Positions 44,373 through 53,202 of a DNA stretch of 64,000 nt are shown one piece after another. Origin of the DNA: Novosphingobium silvae (lineage in GTDB: Bacteria; Pseudomonadota; Alphaproteobacteria; Sphingomonadales; Sphingomonadaceae); the NCBI RefSeq assembly GCF_009856825.1, contig NZ_WVTD01000008.1:1-64000 (forward strand), written 5' to 3'. Under the pieces are notes generated by a model. That model searched no databases, had not been told where the DNA came from, and saw only the letters and a list, made by a program, of their open reading frames with translations. Position numbers and translations under genes: made by a program. Every line of letters starts with the position of its first letter. The stretch's first letter is position 1.

Positions 44373-45236
44373 TCAGCCGCCCTGCACCTGTTGCTGCCCG
44401 CCGGAAGCGGACTGCTGCTGCTGGGCCTGTACCCCATCCTCGCCTACCGACAAATGAACGTCGAGCCGGGTTTCCCCCGCTCCCATCGCGATACCCGTGA
44501 TCGGCGCCGCCTCGGCATAGTCGCAGCCGGTGGCGACGCGGATATACCGCTCGTCCGGGCAGATCGCGTTCGAGACGTCGAAGCCGATCCAGCCCAGCCC
44601 CGCCACGTGCGCCTCGGCCCAGCCATGCCCGGCTTCCTGCTCGGTCTGCCCGTCCATGCGCAGGTATCCACCGACATAGCGCATCGGCACGTCGAGCAGC
44701 CGCCCCGCGGCGATCATGATATGCGCATGGTCCTGGCACACGCCCTTGCCCGCCGCCAGCGCCTGCTCGGCCGTGGTGTGCGCGTCGGTGGCGCCCGCGA
44801 CATACTCCACCATCTCGCCGATGCGCGTCGACAGAACGTGGAGGAAACCCAGCACATCCGAGCGGTCTGCCTCGATCGAGGCGAGCATCTGGCGCACGCG
44901 CGATCCCGGGCGGGTCAGCGGCGTCGGCCGCAGGAAGCACCAGAGCGGCATGAGCCCGGTGTGCGGCCCGGTGATGCCGTTGTTGTCGACGGTGCGGACC
45001 GTCCCCTCGCACGTGACGACGACCTCGGGCGCGCCGGGCCGGATCGAGACCAGGTCCACGTGGTTGAAGTGCTGGTCGTCGTAGGCCGCTTCGGGCAGCG
45101 CGCCGTCCAGTTCCATGCGCCAGTCCACCACTTCCTGCCCGTGGGTGGACTTGGGCTTGAGCCGCAGGCGCTGGAGGCCGTGCGTGACCTCTCCTGCGAA
45201 AGTGTAGCGGGTGGTGTGCTTGACTGTGAGGAGCAC
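44373..45236 (-). CDS. Transglutaminase-like cysteine protease (Anbu operon)
   Basis: A 287-residue transglutaminase-like protein. The catalytic Cys is in GKGVCQDHAHIM, His in GHGWAEAHV and Asp in GFDVSN. The N-terminal TTRYTFAG and VTHGLQRLRL match the family seen in Anbu operons. The start is a GTG with GGAGGGA upstream (45236), which begins 8 nt after the alpha-E stop. A longer open frame through the alpha-E gene is out of register with it and is not used. Acts probably in peptide crosslinking or hydrolysis; unproven. Confidence 0.85.
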   Translation of the reverse strand: MLLTVKHTTRYTFAGEVTHGLQRLRLKPKSTHGQEVVDWRMELDGALPEAAYDDQHFNHVDLVSIRPGAPEVVVTCEGTVRTVDNNGITGPHTGLMPLWCFLRPTPLTRPGSRVRQMLASIEADRSDVLGFLHVLSTRIGEMVEYVAGATDAHTTAEQALAAGKGVCQDHAHIMIAAGRLLDVPMRYVGGYLRMDGQTEQEAGHGWAEAHVAGLGWIGFDVSNAICPDERYIRVATGCDYAEAAPITGIAMGAGETRLDVHLSVGEDGVQAQQQQSASGGQQQVQGG

Positions 45237-45244
45237 GGTCCCTC

Positions 45245-46192
45245 CTACGCGTTGAAACGGTAATCGGCGGCGATGGCGTTGCCGATCTCGATGGTCTTGC
45301 CGATGAAGTCCTGCAGGAATTCGTGCAGCCCGCCCTCGAAGATCTCCTCGATGGTGAGCTGGTGGAGGCGCGCGCCGGCATCGCGCAGCAGTTCGTGCGC
45401 GGGCACTTCGTGGCCGTACTGCTTGGCAAGGCCCGCCATGTTGCTGCGGATCTTCTCGTAGGAGAAGATCAGGCTGCGCGGGAACTGCCCGTCGAGGATG
45501 AGGAAGCGGGCGATGCCGCGCGGGTCCATCGATCCCGCGTTGAGCCAGGAATAGGCGCGGTTGCCCGCCACCGAGCGCAGCAGCGTGTCCCACTGCACGT
45601 TGTCGAGGCTGGAGCCCACCCATGCTGCGCTTGGCAGGAGGACGTAGTACTTGACGTCGAGGATGCGCGCGGTGTTGTCCGCCCGTTCGATGAAGGTGCC
45701 GATGCGCGAGAAGTTGAACACCTCGTTGCGCAGCATGGTGCCTTCGATGGCGCCGCGCACGAGCGTTCCCGTGCGGCGGATCTGGGTCAGCACCTCGCCC
45801 AGGTTGGTCTCGCGCACGGGCCGCGCCAGCAGGTCGCGCAGGTGCATCCATCCCTCGTTGGTGGTCTCCCACACCGCGTTGGTGAGGCTGGTGCGCACGA
45901 CGCGGGCGTTGGTGCGCGCATTCTCCACCATCGACAGCACCGAGCCCGGATTGTCGCGGTCGCGCAGCAGGTAGTTGAACACCTGGTGCCCGGCGAAGTC
46001 GGCGTGCTTCGCGCAGTAGTCGTCGAGGAGGCCGGTGGTGGTGAGGACGGATTTCCACTCCTCGTCCTGCGACTGGCGGCTGCCCCGGGTCAGCGCGAGG
46101 TGAAAACCCACGTCGATCAGGCGCGCGGTGTTCTCCGCCCGCTCGAGGTAACGCGACATCCAGAATACGCCGTTTGCGGCACGACCCAGCAT
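45245..46192 (-). CDS. Alpha-E domain protein (DUF403, Anbu operon)
   Basis: A 315-residue alpha-helical protein with the N-terminal signature MLGRAANGVFWMSRYLERAE and a second, similar segment (NFSRIGTFIERADNTARILD), suggesting an internal duplication. It is the usual partner of circularly permuted ATP-grasp proteins. It lies 16 nt after the ATP-grasp stop and just before the transglutaminase-like gene. Biochemical activity is not established for the family. Confidence 0.88.
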   Translation of the reverse strand: MLGRAANGVFWMSRYLERAENTARLIDVGFHLALTRGSRQSQDEEWKSVLTTTGLLDDYCAKHADFAGHQVFNYLLRDRDNPGSVLSMVENARTNARVVRTSLTNAVWETTNEGWMHLRDLLARPVRETNLGEVLTQIRRTGTLVRGAIEGTMLRNEVFNFSRIGTFIERADNTARILDVKYYVLLPSAAWVGSSLDNVQWDTLLRSVAGNRAYSWLNAGSMDPRGIARFLILDGQFPRSLIFSYEKIRSNMAGLAKQYGHEVPAHELLRDAGARLHQLTIEEIFEGGLHEFLQDFIGKTIEIGNAIAADYRFNA

Positions 46193-46208
46193 TACAGTGC
46201 GCCCCCCA

Positions 46209-47654
46209 TCACTCGTCCAGCACCCAGCTGTCCTTGGTGCCTCCGCCCTGCGACGAGTTGACCACGAGGGATCCTTTCTTGAGCGCCACGCGGGTGAGCC
46301 CGCCCGGCGTTATGTCGATGCCGTCCGGCGAGACGAGGACGAAGGGCCGCAGGTCCACGTGGCGCGGGGCCAGGCCCTCCTTCTGGAAGATCGGCACGGT
46401 GGAGAGCGAAAGCGTGGGCTGGGCGATGTAGTTCGCCGGCTTGGCGCGCAGCTTCGCCTCGAACTCGGCGATCTCCTTCTTCGAGGAGGTGGGGCCGATG
46501 AGCATCCCGTAGCCGCCCGAACCGTGGACTTCCTTGACGACCAGGTCGGCGAGGTTGTCGAGCACGTAGCCGAGCGAATCCGCCTCCGAGCAGCGCCACG
46601 TGGGCACGTTCTGGAGGATAGGCTTCTCGCCGGTATAGAACTCGACGATCTCCGGCATGTAGCTGTAGATCGCCTTGTCGTCGGCGATGCCGGTGCCGGG
46701 CGCGTTGGCGATGGTGATGCCGCCCGCCCGGTAGACGTCGAAGATGCCTGCGATCCCCAGCTGCGAGGCGGGATTGAAGCTGAGCGGGTCGAGGAAGTCG
46801 TCGTCCACCCGGCGATAGATCACGTCGATCGCCTTGTACCCCGTGGTCGTGCGCATGCACACGCGCCCGTCCACCACGCGAAGGTCGTTGCCCTCCACCA
46901 GTTCGGCGCCCATCTGGTCGGCAAGGAAGGCGTGCTCGAAGTAGGCGGAATTGAAGATGCCGGGCGTCAGCACCGCCACCACCGGACGGCTGCCCTTGTC
47001 GCCCCGGAAGGCGGGCGGCGCGCAGGCGCGCAGCGACCGGGCAAGGCGGCGCGGATAGTCCGACACGGGACGCACCGGGATGCGGGTGAACAGCTCCGGG
47101 AACATCGCCATCATCGTCTCGCGGTTCTCGAGCATGTACGAGACGCCGGACGGCGTGCGGGCGTTGTCCTCGAGCACCATGAAGTCGTCCGGCCCGGTGC
47201 GGACGAGGTCGATCCCGACGATGTGCGTATAGACCCCGCCCGGCGGCGTGAAGCCGATCATCTGGGTGAGGAAAGCCTCGTTGTTGCGCAGCGCCTCGAT
47301 CGGCAGGCGGCCCGAGCGGATGATCTCCTGCCTGTGGTACAGGTCCTGCAGGAAGGCGTTGAGCGCTCTTACGCGCTGTTCGATCCCGCGCGTCAGCTTG
47401 CGCCATTCGCGCGCGGTGATGATGCGCGGGATCATGTCGAATGGGATCAGCCGCTCTTCCGCGGCATCATCGCCATAGACGTTGAAAGTAATGCCAATGC
47501 GGCGGAAGAACCGCTCCGCCTCCGCGTCCTGGCGCTGGAGCCACGCCTTGTCCTGACCATCGAACCAATCGCGGAATTCTGCGTAAGCGGGACGGACGGA
47601 ACCATCCGCATCGAGCATCTCGTCGAAATTCGTACCGCTCACAGCCGACATCAT
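46209..47654 (-). CDS. Circularly permuted ATP-grasp protein (Anbu operon)
   Basis: A 481-residue ATP-grasp ligase of the permuted type. Recognisable segments are PPGGVYTHIVGIDLVRTG, FMVLEDNARTPSGVSYMLEN and the C-terminal VVNSSQGGGTKDSWVLDE. It would activate a carboxylate with ATP and join it to an amine or peptide. First gene of the Anbu operon on the minus strand; its ribosome binding site is inside a near-palindrome (47659-47685), so translation may be structure-controlled. Known only as a conserved operon member in other bacteria. Confidence 0.9.
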   Translation of the reverse strand: MMSAVSGTNFDEMLDADGSVRPAYAEFRDWFDGQDKAWLQRQDAEAERFFRRIGITFNVYGDDAAEERLIPFDMIPRIITAREWRKLTRGIEQRVRALNAFLQDLYHRQEIIRSGRLPIEALRNNEAFLTQMIGFTPPGGVYTHIVGIDLVRTGPDDFMVLEDNARTPSGVSYMLENRETMMAMFPELFTRIPVRPVSDYPRRLARSLRACAPPAFRGDKGSRPVVAVLTPGIFNSAYFEHAFLADQMGAELVEGNDLRVVDGRVCMRTTTGYKAIDVIYRRVDDDFLDPLSFNPASQLGIAGIFDVYRAGGITIANAPGTGIADDKAIYSYMPEIVEFYTGEKPILQNVPTWRCSEADSLGYVLDNLADLVVKEVHGSGGYGMLIGPTSSKKEIAEFEAKLRAKPANYIAQPTLSLSTVPIFQKEGLAPRHVDLRPFVLVSPDGIDITPGGLTRVALKKGSLVVNSSQGGGTKDSWVLDE

Positions 47655-47658
47655 GACT

Positions 47659-47685
47659 CCCTGTTACACAAGTTGTGCAACAGGG
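47659..47685. promoter_or_regulatory. 27-nt near-palindrome over the Anbu-operon ribosome site
   Basis: CCCTGTTACACAA g TTGTGCAACAGGG has 13-bp arms with a single mismatch, centred 18 nt before the ATP-grasp start. It overlaps the ribosome binding site (GGGAG on the minus strand). A second TTGTGCAAC occurs at 47751-47759. It may be a repressor operator, or an RNA hairpin that hides the ribosome binding site. A plausible promoter, TTGCGT 17 nt TTATCT, lies just upstream on the minus strand. Confidence 0.65.
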
Positions 47686-47762
47686 ATGAATGCTTGCCAA
47701 GGATTACCGCTGCGCCTGCGAAGATAATTACGGCAACGGGGTGCACGCAATTGTGCAACGCA

Positions 47763-48392
47763 TCAGCCGAGCAGGCCCCGTCTCGCAAGGTCGGCGCGCA
47801 GGGCGGCCGCGTCGTGGAAGTGGTGCACCTGCCAGCCCAGCCCGTGGGCCGCCGCGATGTTGGCCGCATTGTCGTCGATGAACAGCATCGCGCCGGGGGC
47901 GTGCCCGAAGCGCCGGACAGCGAGGTCGAAGATGCGCGCGTCGGGCTTTACGATCTTCTCGTCGCCCGAGACGACGATGTCCGCGAACAGGTCGAACAGC
48001 GCTTCGCCCGCGCGGTAGTCGCGCCAGAAGGGGCTGGCGAAATTGGTGATCGCGAACAGCGGGACGCCGCGCCCGGCAAGCTCCCGCACGATCTCGTGCG
48101 TGCCGGGCACATCGCCGGGCAGGGTCTCGCCGAAGCGGGTGGCGTAGGCGTCGAGAAGGTGGTCGTGGCCGGGGAACTCGGCCTTGCGGGCAGCGACCAT
48201 CTCGGCAAGATCGCGGCCGGCGTCATGCTCGAAATGCCATTCCTCCGAAACGATCTCGGACAGGAAGCGGTCAAGCTCGCCCTCGTCGGCGATCAGCTGG
48301 CCGAACAGCGCGCGCATGTCCCACTGGACGAGCACGCGGCCCACGTCGAAGACGACCGCCTCGACCGGCGCAGATAAGGGAACGGCAGACAT
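47763..48392 (-). CDS. HAD-superfamily hydrolase
   Basis: A 209-residue haloacid-dehalogenase-like phosphatase with motif I VVFDVGRVLVQWD, a motif II-like ITNFASP, motif III Lys in KPDARIFDLAV and motif IV FIDDNAANI. The N-terminus starts at MSAVPLSA; a longer frame includes the rpmJ terminator region. Substrate may be a sugar phosphate or nucleotide. It is followed, after 108 nt, by the Anbu operon, with no shared promoter evident. Confidence 0.87.
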   Translation of the reverse strand: MSAVPLSAPVEAVVFDVGRVLVQWDMRALFGQLIADEGELDRFLSEIVSEEWHFEHDAGRDLAEMVAARKAEFPGHDHLLDAYATRFGETLPGDVPGTHEIVRELAGRGVPLFAITNFASPFWRDYRAGEALFDLFADIVVSGDEKIVKPDARIFDLAVRRFGHAPGAMLFIDDNAANIAAAHGLGWQVHHFHDAAALRADLARRGLLG

Positions 48393-48399
48393 GACAAGA

Positions 48400-48418
48400 C
48401 CCCCGCGATCGGCGGGGG
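48400..48418 (-). terminator. Hairpin after rpmJ
   Basis: CCCCCGC and GCGGGGG form a 7-bp stem with a 5-nt loop. On the minus strand it is followed only by TCTTGTC, so it is a weak candidate terminator for rpmJ, and it lies 8 nt before the HAD start. Confidence 0.5.
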
Positions 48419-48488
48419 CCTCATGCTTCGCGCGCGAAGCCATCCGCCAGGCAGCGCCCGCCACAAGCGGCGAGCCCGGCGAAACGGA

Positions 48489-48614
48489 TCAGCCCTGGCG
48501 GGCCTTGAAGCGGCGGTTCGTCTTGTTGATGACGTAGGTGCGGCCGCGACGACGGATCACGCGGTTGTCCCGGTGGCGGTCCTTGAGCGACTTCAGGCTG
48601 TTGCGAATCTTCAT
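48489..48614 (-). CDS. rpmJ: Ribosomal protein L36, zinc-free form
   Basis: A 41-residue basic protein, [18 protein letters not shown] then [18 protein letters not shown], that belongs to the C-minus L36 type (ykgO-like) with no Cys zinc ligands. It is part of the large ribosomal subunit. It begins at the ATG for MKIRNS; a longer frame upstream is not part of the protein. It is a single-gene unit near a HAD hydrolase. Confidence 0.92.
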   Translation of the reverse strand: MKIRNSLKSLKDRHRDNRVIRRRGRTYVINKTNRRFKARQG

Positions 48615-48841
48615 TGTCTGTCTCGTCCGTGTGGCCTTGGCGGTTACCGACCGCCGGAAATTCGAAGTGGCGCCGTTAGTGGCCGGCGCATGCAAAGTCA
48701 AGCGGCCTGCGCTTTTCCCGCCCAAGTCACGCGGCGGCGAGAGGTGCGCTGGCCTTCCCGTTCATCGACGGGCAAGTTGCCTCCCCCATAACGATCCTCC
48801 GGGCGCGACTCCACCAAAATCCGGACGAAACGAAAGCCATC

Positions 48842-49594
48842 ATGCACATGTTCAAGGGCACGGCGCTGCTTGCCGCCACCGCCGCGATCCTGCTCGCGGC
48901 CCCTGCCGCCCATGCCCAGTGGGGGCCCGGCTGGGGCGGCCCCGGCTGGAGCGGAGGGCGCGGCTGGAGTGGAGGACGCGGCTCGATGCTCGATTCGCCG
49001 CGCCGAGATTCCCGCTCCTCCCGCGATTCGCGCGAAGGACAGGTGGAGGTCAGCCGCTTTGTTTCCACCGACCCCGCTGCCGCGGCCGAACTCGGCAAGG
49101 GGCCGGTCTCGGTCGAGAGCGAATCGGGTCAGGGAAGCTGGGTCGATGCGGGCACGCGCCGGACGTTCGAGGCCGCCATCGTCGATGCGCTGGTGGGCGC
49201 AGGCTACGACACGCTTCATCCCGACGTGCCGCAGCCGCAGACCGCCACACTGCGCATCTCGCGCCAGGTCCTCGCCCCGGCCGAGGAGAAGCGCAGCCCG
49301 GTCAGCGGCACGGCGGCGATGGAAGTGGGCACCTACGGCCAGTCCTACGGACTTGGCATCAACGTCGATCTTACCAAGCCGCGCACGGCGCTCCTCTCCA
49401 CCCGGCTCGACGCGCGCATCGTCGAGAAGGAGAGCGGCAAGGTCCTGTGGGAAGGCTATGCCACGATCGCCACGCGCGAGGGCGACGACAAGTGGAACGA
49501 CACCATGATCGCGACGAAGCTCGCGGGCGTGCTGTTCGACGAATTTCCCAAGGCCGACGCCATCGCGGTGCCGGGCACCGGCCGCGAAGGCTGA
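48842..49594 (+). CDS. DUF4136 protein with secretion signal
   Basis: A 250-residue exported protein. A signal peptide (TAAILLAAPAAHA) is followed by a Gly/Trp-rich repeat (QWGPGWGGPGWSGGRGW) and a DUF4136-like domain with VEVSRFVSTDPAA and TRRTFEAAIVDALVGAGY. DUF4136 is found in small envelope lipoproteins of unknown function. The next gene is a second DUF4136 member, so the two are probably related by duplication. No Cys lipobox here. Confidence 0.78.
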   Translation: MHMFKGTALLAATAAILLAAPAAHAQWGPGWGGPGWSGGRGWSGGRGSMLDSPRRDSRSSRDSREGQVEVSRFVSTDPAAAAELGKGPVSVESESGQGSWVDAGTRRTFEAAIVDALVGAGYDTLHPDVPQPQTATLRISRQVLAPAEEKRSPVSGTAAMEVGTYGQSYGLGINVDLTKPRTALLSTRLDARIVEKESGKVLWEGYATIATREGDDKWNDTMIATKLAGVLFDEFPKADAIAVPGTGREG

Positions 49595-49721
49595 TCTGGG
49601 GAAACCGCAAGGAACATCTGCGATCTCCTGAGGGTTTGCCGGTAGACCGCGACCGATCGCGCGGCTTGTGGAAGCCGGCGCGAGGATGCACTGGCAGGCG
49701 TGGACGGGCTGGAGAGGAACG

Positions 49722-50369
49722 ATGACGAAGCGCACACTTACCGCGAGACGTACACTTGCCTCGAGGCGTACATTTGCCGCATTCTTTCCCGCCGCGGCGG
49801 CGCTCGCGCTTTCCGCCTGCGTCGCGCCGGTGGGGCCGGTGGAAGTCACGCGTTTCCACGCGCCCGACATCACGCGGCTCGGTCGTGGCACGATCACGGT
49901 GGAGCCGGCCCAGGGCCAAGCCGATTCGCTGGAGTTCCGCACTTACGCCGGTTCGGTCGCGCGCGAGCTGACGAAGCTTGGCTATACCGAGGTGCTGCCG
50001 GGACAGGCGCCCAGCGCGCAGGTGGCGCTGCTCACGCTCGAGCGGCAGACCTTCAAGCCGCAGCGCGAGCGCGGGCCCGTGTCGGTCGGCGTGGGCGGCG
50101 CGACCGGCGGGTATGGCTCGGGCGTGGGGCTTGGCCTCGGCTTCGACCTGTCAGGACCGCCCAAGGACCAGATCGGCACGCGCATGTTCGTCGCCATCCG
50201 CGAGCGCGCCGCGCCGGCCACGGCGACTGCCTTGTGGGAAGGCCGGGCCGAATTCGTCGTCCGCGCCGATTCGCCGCTCGCCCAGGCCCCTCTCGGCTCG
50301 GCAAAAATGACGGAAGCGCTGTTCAAGGGGTTCCCGGGACGGTCGGGCGAAACTATCCAGGTAAAATGA
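49722..50369 (+). CDS. DUF4136 lipoprotein
   Basis: A 215-residue protein with a signal peptide and lipobox (LALSAC), so it should be lipidated and anchored in a membrane. The DUF4136 domain includes [32 protein letters not shown] and a Gly-rich [12 protein letters not shown] segment. The ATG at 49722 follows GAGAGGA; an earlier in-frame ATG lacks one. Its N-terminal codons are an 18-nt triplicate repeat (49731-49784). It overlaps the peptidase gene by 4 nt (ATGA). Confidence 0.82.
   Translation: MTKRTLTARRTLASRRTFAAFFPAAAALALSACVAPVGPVEVTRFHAPDITRLGRGTITVEPAQGQADSLEFRTYAGSVARELTKLGYTEVLPGQAPSAQVALLTLERQTFKPQRERGPVSVGVGGATGGYGSGVGLGLGFDLSGPPKDQIGTRMFVAIRERAAPATATALWEGRAEFVVRADSPLAQAPLGSAKMTEALFKGFPGRSGETIQVK
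49731..49784 (+). repeat. Three 18-nt tandem repeats in a signal peptide
   Basis: Units 49731-49748, 49749-49766 and 49767-49784 share the pattern CG(C/T) ACA (C/T)TT (A/G)CC, encoding [12 protein letters not shown] and RTFAAF at the N-terminus of the lipoprotein. The copies have diverged by a few bases. Such repeats can expand or contract by slippage. Confidence 0.7.
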
Positions 50370-51508
50370 ACGAGATCAGCATCACCGCCGCGTTCGACGC
50401 GGGCAACATCGAAGTCCTGTCGGTCGACGGCACCGACGCCCGCCTCGCGATCCGGAAGGATCACCAGTCGGAGTTCTTCCAGTGGTTCCACTTCCGGGTG
50501 AGCGGCGCGGCGGGGCGTGAGCTGACGCTGCGCATCACCGGGCTCGGCGCCTCGGCCTATCCGGGCGGGTGGCCCGGATACGATGCGGTCGTTTCGGAAG
50601 ACCGCCAGTTCTGGGGCCGCGCCGAGAGCCGCTACGACGAGGGGCTGGACGGCGGCACGCTCACCGTCCGCTACAGGCCCGAAGGTGATCTTGCCTGGTT
50701 CGCGTACTTCGCGCCCTATTCGATGGAGCGGCACCACGATCTCGTGGCCGATGCCGCCGGAGCGGAAGGGGTGGCGCACCGCTCGCTCGGCCTCAGCCTC
50801 GATGGGCAGCCGATCGATTGTCTGGAGATGGGCTCGGGTCCGGTGCAGGTCTGGCTCTACGGCCGCCAGCACCCGGGCGAGACGATGGCGCAGTGGTGGA
50901 TGGAAGGCGCGCTCGACCTGCTCACCGATCCGGCCGATTCGGTGGGCCGCGAACTGCGCAGGCGCTGCCGCTTCCATGTCGTGCCCAACGTCAATCCCGA
51001 CGGCTCGCGCCGGGGACACCTGCGGACCAATGCCGCGGGCGTGAACCTCAACCGCGAGTGGGCGGAGCCGAGCGCATCGCGCTCTCCCGAGATCGTGGCC
51101 CTGCGCGGCGCGATGGACGAGAGCGGCGTCGACTTCGCGATGGACGTGCACGGCGACGAGGCGATCCCCGCCGTCTTCCTCGCAGGGTTCGAAGGCATCC
51201 CCTCGCTCAAGGAAGAGCAGCTGGCCGGTTACAACCGCTATGCCGCGCTGCTGGAACGCCGTACGCCGGACTTCCAGACCAAGCTCGGCTACCCGCTGAC
51301 GCGGCCGGGCACGGGCAATCTCACGATGTCGACGAACCAGCTGGCCGAGCGCTTCGGCGCGGTGTCGATGACGCTGGAGATGCCTTTCAAGGATCACAAC
51401 CCCGCCGCCGACACGCGGCAGGGCTGGAGCCCCGAACGCTCGGCGCAGCTGGGCCGCGACTGCATGGGCGCGCTGCTGGAATGGCTGGTGGAGCGCGAAG
51501 GCGCCTGA
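50366..51508 (+). CDS. M14 cytosolic carboxypeptidase-like metallopeptidase
   Basis: A 380-residue M14D-type peptidase. The N-terminal beta domain ([20 protein letters not shown]) and the zinc site ([12 protein letters not shown] with His and Glu, then DVHGDEAIP His) are seen, with general-base Glu in MTLEMPFKD. These enzymes trim C-terminal residues such as Glu from polypeptides. It overlaps the lipoprotein gene by 4 nt. Its role with the envelope lipoprotein is unclear. Confidence 0.87.
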   Translation: MNEISITAAFDAGNIEVLSVDGTDARLAIRKDHQSEFFQWFHFRVSGAAGRELTLRITGLGASAYPGGWPGYDAVVSEDRQFWGRAESRYDEGLDGGTLTVRYRPEGDLAWFAYFAPYSMERHHDLVADAAGAEGVAHRSLGLSLDGQPIDCLEMGSGPVQVWLYGRQHPGETMAQWWMEGALDLLTDPADSVGRELRRRCRFHVVPNVNPDGSRRGHLRTNAAGVNLNREWAEPSASRSPEIVALRGAMDESGVDFAMDVHGDEAIPAVFLAGFEGIPSLKEEQLAGYNRYAALLERRTPDFQTKLGYPLTRPGTGNLTMSTNQLAERFGAVSMTLEMPFKDHNPAADTRQGWSPERSAQLGRDCMGALLEWLVEREGA

Positions 51509-51946
51509 GGCGCAGAGGTCGTGCAAGGCACGCCTTATCGCCCGCTGGCGAGTGCGGGGTAACGCCGGGGAAAGGTTCAGCGGACGGCGAGGCGGTCGGC
51601 GCTGGGGTTCCTTGCGGGCATCACGCAAGGGCTGCCGGTTTCAGGCCTTTTGTTCGCCGAGGGCCCCGGGAGAGGCGATGAAAAACTCCCGAGAGCCGAG
51701 CCCGTGCGGTGCGCGGGGGTGACGGGCAGGGCTCGCATCCCATGCCGTCTTCCCTGAGGGCATACCCCCATCTTCGTCCACGCATCCCTTTGTGGCTGTT
51801 CCGGTGTCCACGACCGAAGCGCCGACCGCGCCGGGAACGAAGGAAGCGTCAGCTACACGCTCCCGGCCCGCCGCTTTGCTCGATCGTGATCCAAGGATCG
51901 CAATCGATGCTGCGGCGTATAACCTAAATGGTTCACAAAGTCAAGG
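51509..51946. other. Structured gene-free region between convergent genes
   Basis: No gene is supported. Several GC-rich hairpins stand out, for example CCTTGCG/CGCAAGG (51610-51630), GGGAG/CTCCC (51668-51692), and GAGCCCGT/ACGGGCAGGGCTC (51697-51735). The elements do not match a riboswitch or known small RNA that I can name. An uncharacterised RNA is possible. Confidence 0.35.
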
Positions 51947-52615
51947 TCAGAAGCCAGCCCACTGGCGCAGCACCTCTCTGACCGCGAGATTCTCGTCGCG
52001 CGTCCAGTGCGGGCGCAGGGTTCCGGCAGGCTGCGTGCCGAGCAGTTCCTGGACGAGCAGCCATCCCGGAGCCCAGCCGCCCCGCGTATCGTCGGACACC
52101 GGGGACGCGCCCCAGTCCTGCGCCAGACGCGCGGCGGCGCGCTGGTGCGCCGCCTCTGCACCAAGATCGGTAACGAGGAACGAAGGGAAAGGCAGCGGCT
52201 GGCGCGGGCAGGCTCCGAAGCGGGCGAGGCGCGGGTCGGCACCCGGCAGGTCCACGTTGGGCACGCCCACCATCACTGCGCCCAGTACGGGGCCCAATAC
52301 AGGGCCGGGCATGGGCCCAAGCACGGCGCCAACTGCCGCCACATGCTCGAACTCGACCCACCAGGCAAGCGCCAGCGCCGCGATGTCGTCGGTCACCACC
52401 ACCACCGGGCGGTCCGCACGCCGGATCGCGAGATTGAGCTTGTTGACCCAGGTATTGCGATGCGGCTCGTCCCAGAGGCCGAGTTCCAGCACTTCGCTAT
52501 GCTCGCTCATCCGCGCCCAGCGATGCATCCAGTGCCCCGGCGCCAGCGGCCTCCCCGGCACCAGCAGCACGAGGGGAGTGGATGGCTCGGCATGGGGATT
52601 GTGAGGGGTTGCCAT
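51947..52615 (-). CDS. RBBP9-like alpha/beta hydrolase without nucleophile Ser
   Basis: A 222-residue protein with the RBBP9/YdeN fold (TPLVLLVPGRPLAPGHW then VVVVTDDIAALALAWW). Active relatives have HSLG at the nucleophile elbow; here the corresponding residues are D76, D77, I78 and A79, and the C-terminal His motif is also absent. It is probably a non-catalytic relative. It starts at MATPHNPHAE with a GGAGAT upstream. It is the last minus-strand gene before the M14 peptidase. Confidence 0.78.
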   Translation of the reverse strand: MATPHNPHAEPSTPLVLLVPGRPLAPGHWMHRWARMSEHSEVLELGLWDEPHRNTWVNKLNLAIRRADRPVVVVTDDIAALALAWWVEFEHVAAVGAVLGPMPGPVLGPVLGAVMVGVPNVDLPGADPRLARFGACPRQPLPFPSFLVTDLGAEAAHQRAAARLAQDWGASPVSDDTRGGWAPGWLLVQELLGTQPAGTLRPHWTRDENLAVREVLRQWAGF

Positions 52616-52776
52616 GGGAATCTCCAGTTGCTTGGACTTTCCGCCGGTCGACTCTGTCCGTGTCCCGACTGGAAACGGATGTTTTCTCAAGTTTAGCGAT
52701 AGACAATATGGCTGCGACGGAGCGATCCTCGCTCACGGCGCGGCGATGGCCTCCCTTGCCGCTCGCCGGCTGCGGC

Positions 52777-53202
52777 TCAGAGCAGGTTCGCGGGCCCGAA
52801 AGCGCGCGGCAGCAGCTCGGAAAGGCGCATCTCCAGAGGGCCTGTAGCGCCGTCGCACCAGATCACCGGGTCGGTGCCGCCCACCTGCGCGATCTCGTTC
52901 AGCACCTGTCGGCACCGACCGCAGGGGGTGACATGCTCGCCCTGCCCCGCCTCTCCCGGAGCGCCGCCGGTGACCGCCACGGCCTGCACCGCCCCCCGGC
53001 TGCCGGACAGGATCTTGGCCACGGCCACCGTCTCGGCGCAGAGGGAAAGCCCGTAGCTCGCGTTCTCCACGTTGGCGCCGGTGACGATCGAGCCGTCCGC
53101 CATCAGCAGCGCCGCGCCCACGTGGAAGCGCGAATAGGGGGCATAGGCAGAGCCGGCGGCCTCGCGCGCGGCGGCGATCAGGGTCTGGCAGGTATCGCTC
53201 AT
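52777..53202 (-). CDS. cdd: Cytidine deaminase
   Basis: A 141-residue homotetrameric-type enzyme of pyrimidine salvage that converts cytidine and deoxycytidine to uridine forms. The zinc and catalytic elements are CAETVAVAK and PCGRCRQVL, and the substrate motif is GANVENASYG. It overlaps the GH25-like gene by 4 nt. Length and motifs fit the family. Confidence 0.93.
   Translation of the reverse strand: MSDTCQTLIAAAREAAGSAYAPYSRFHVGAALLMADGSIVTGANVENASYGLSLCAETVAVAKILSGSRGAVQAVAVTGGAPGEAGQGEHVTPCGRCRQVLNEIAQVGGTDPVIWCDGATGPLEMRLSELLPRAFGPANLL

Noticed and set aside
44373..46058. 561-codon minus-strand frame that appears to merge the alpha-E and transglutaminase genes
   Set aside because: Its first part is out of register with the alpha-E protein; only the portion from the GTG at 45236 encodes the transglutaminase-like protein.
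51540..51760. Possible glycine riboswitch, 6S RNA or RNase P RNA
   Set aside because: The conserved sequence elements of these RNAs are not present, and no target gene follows in the right orientation.
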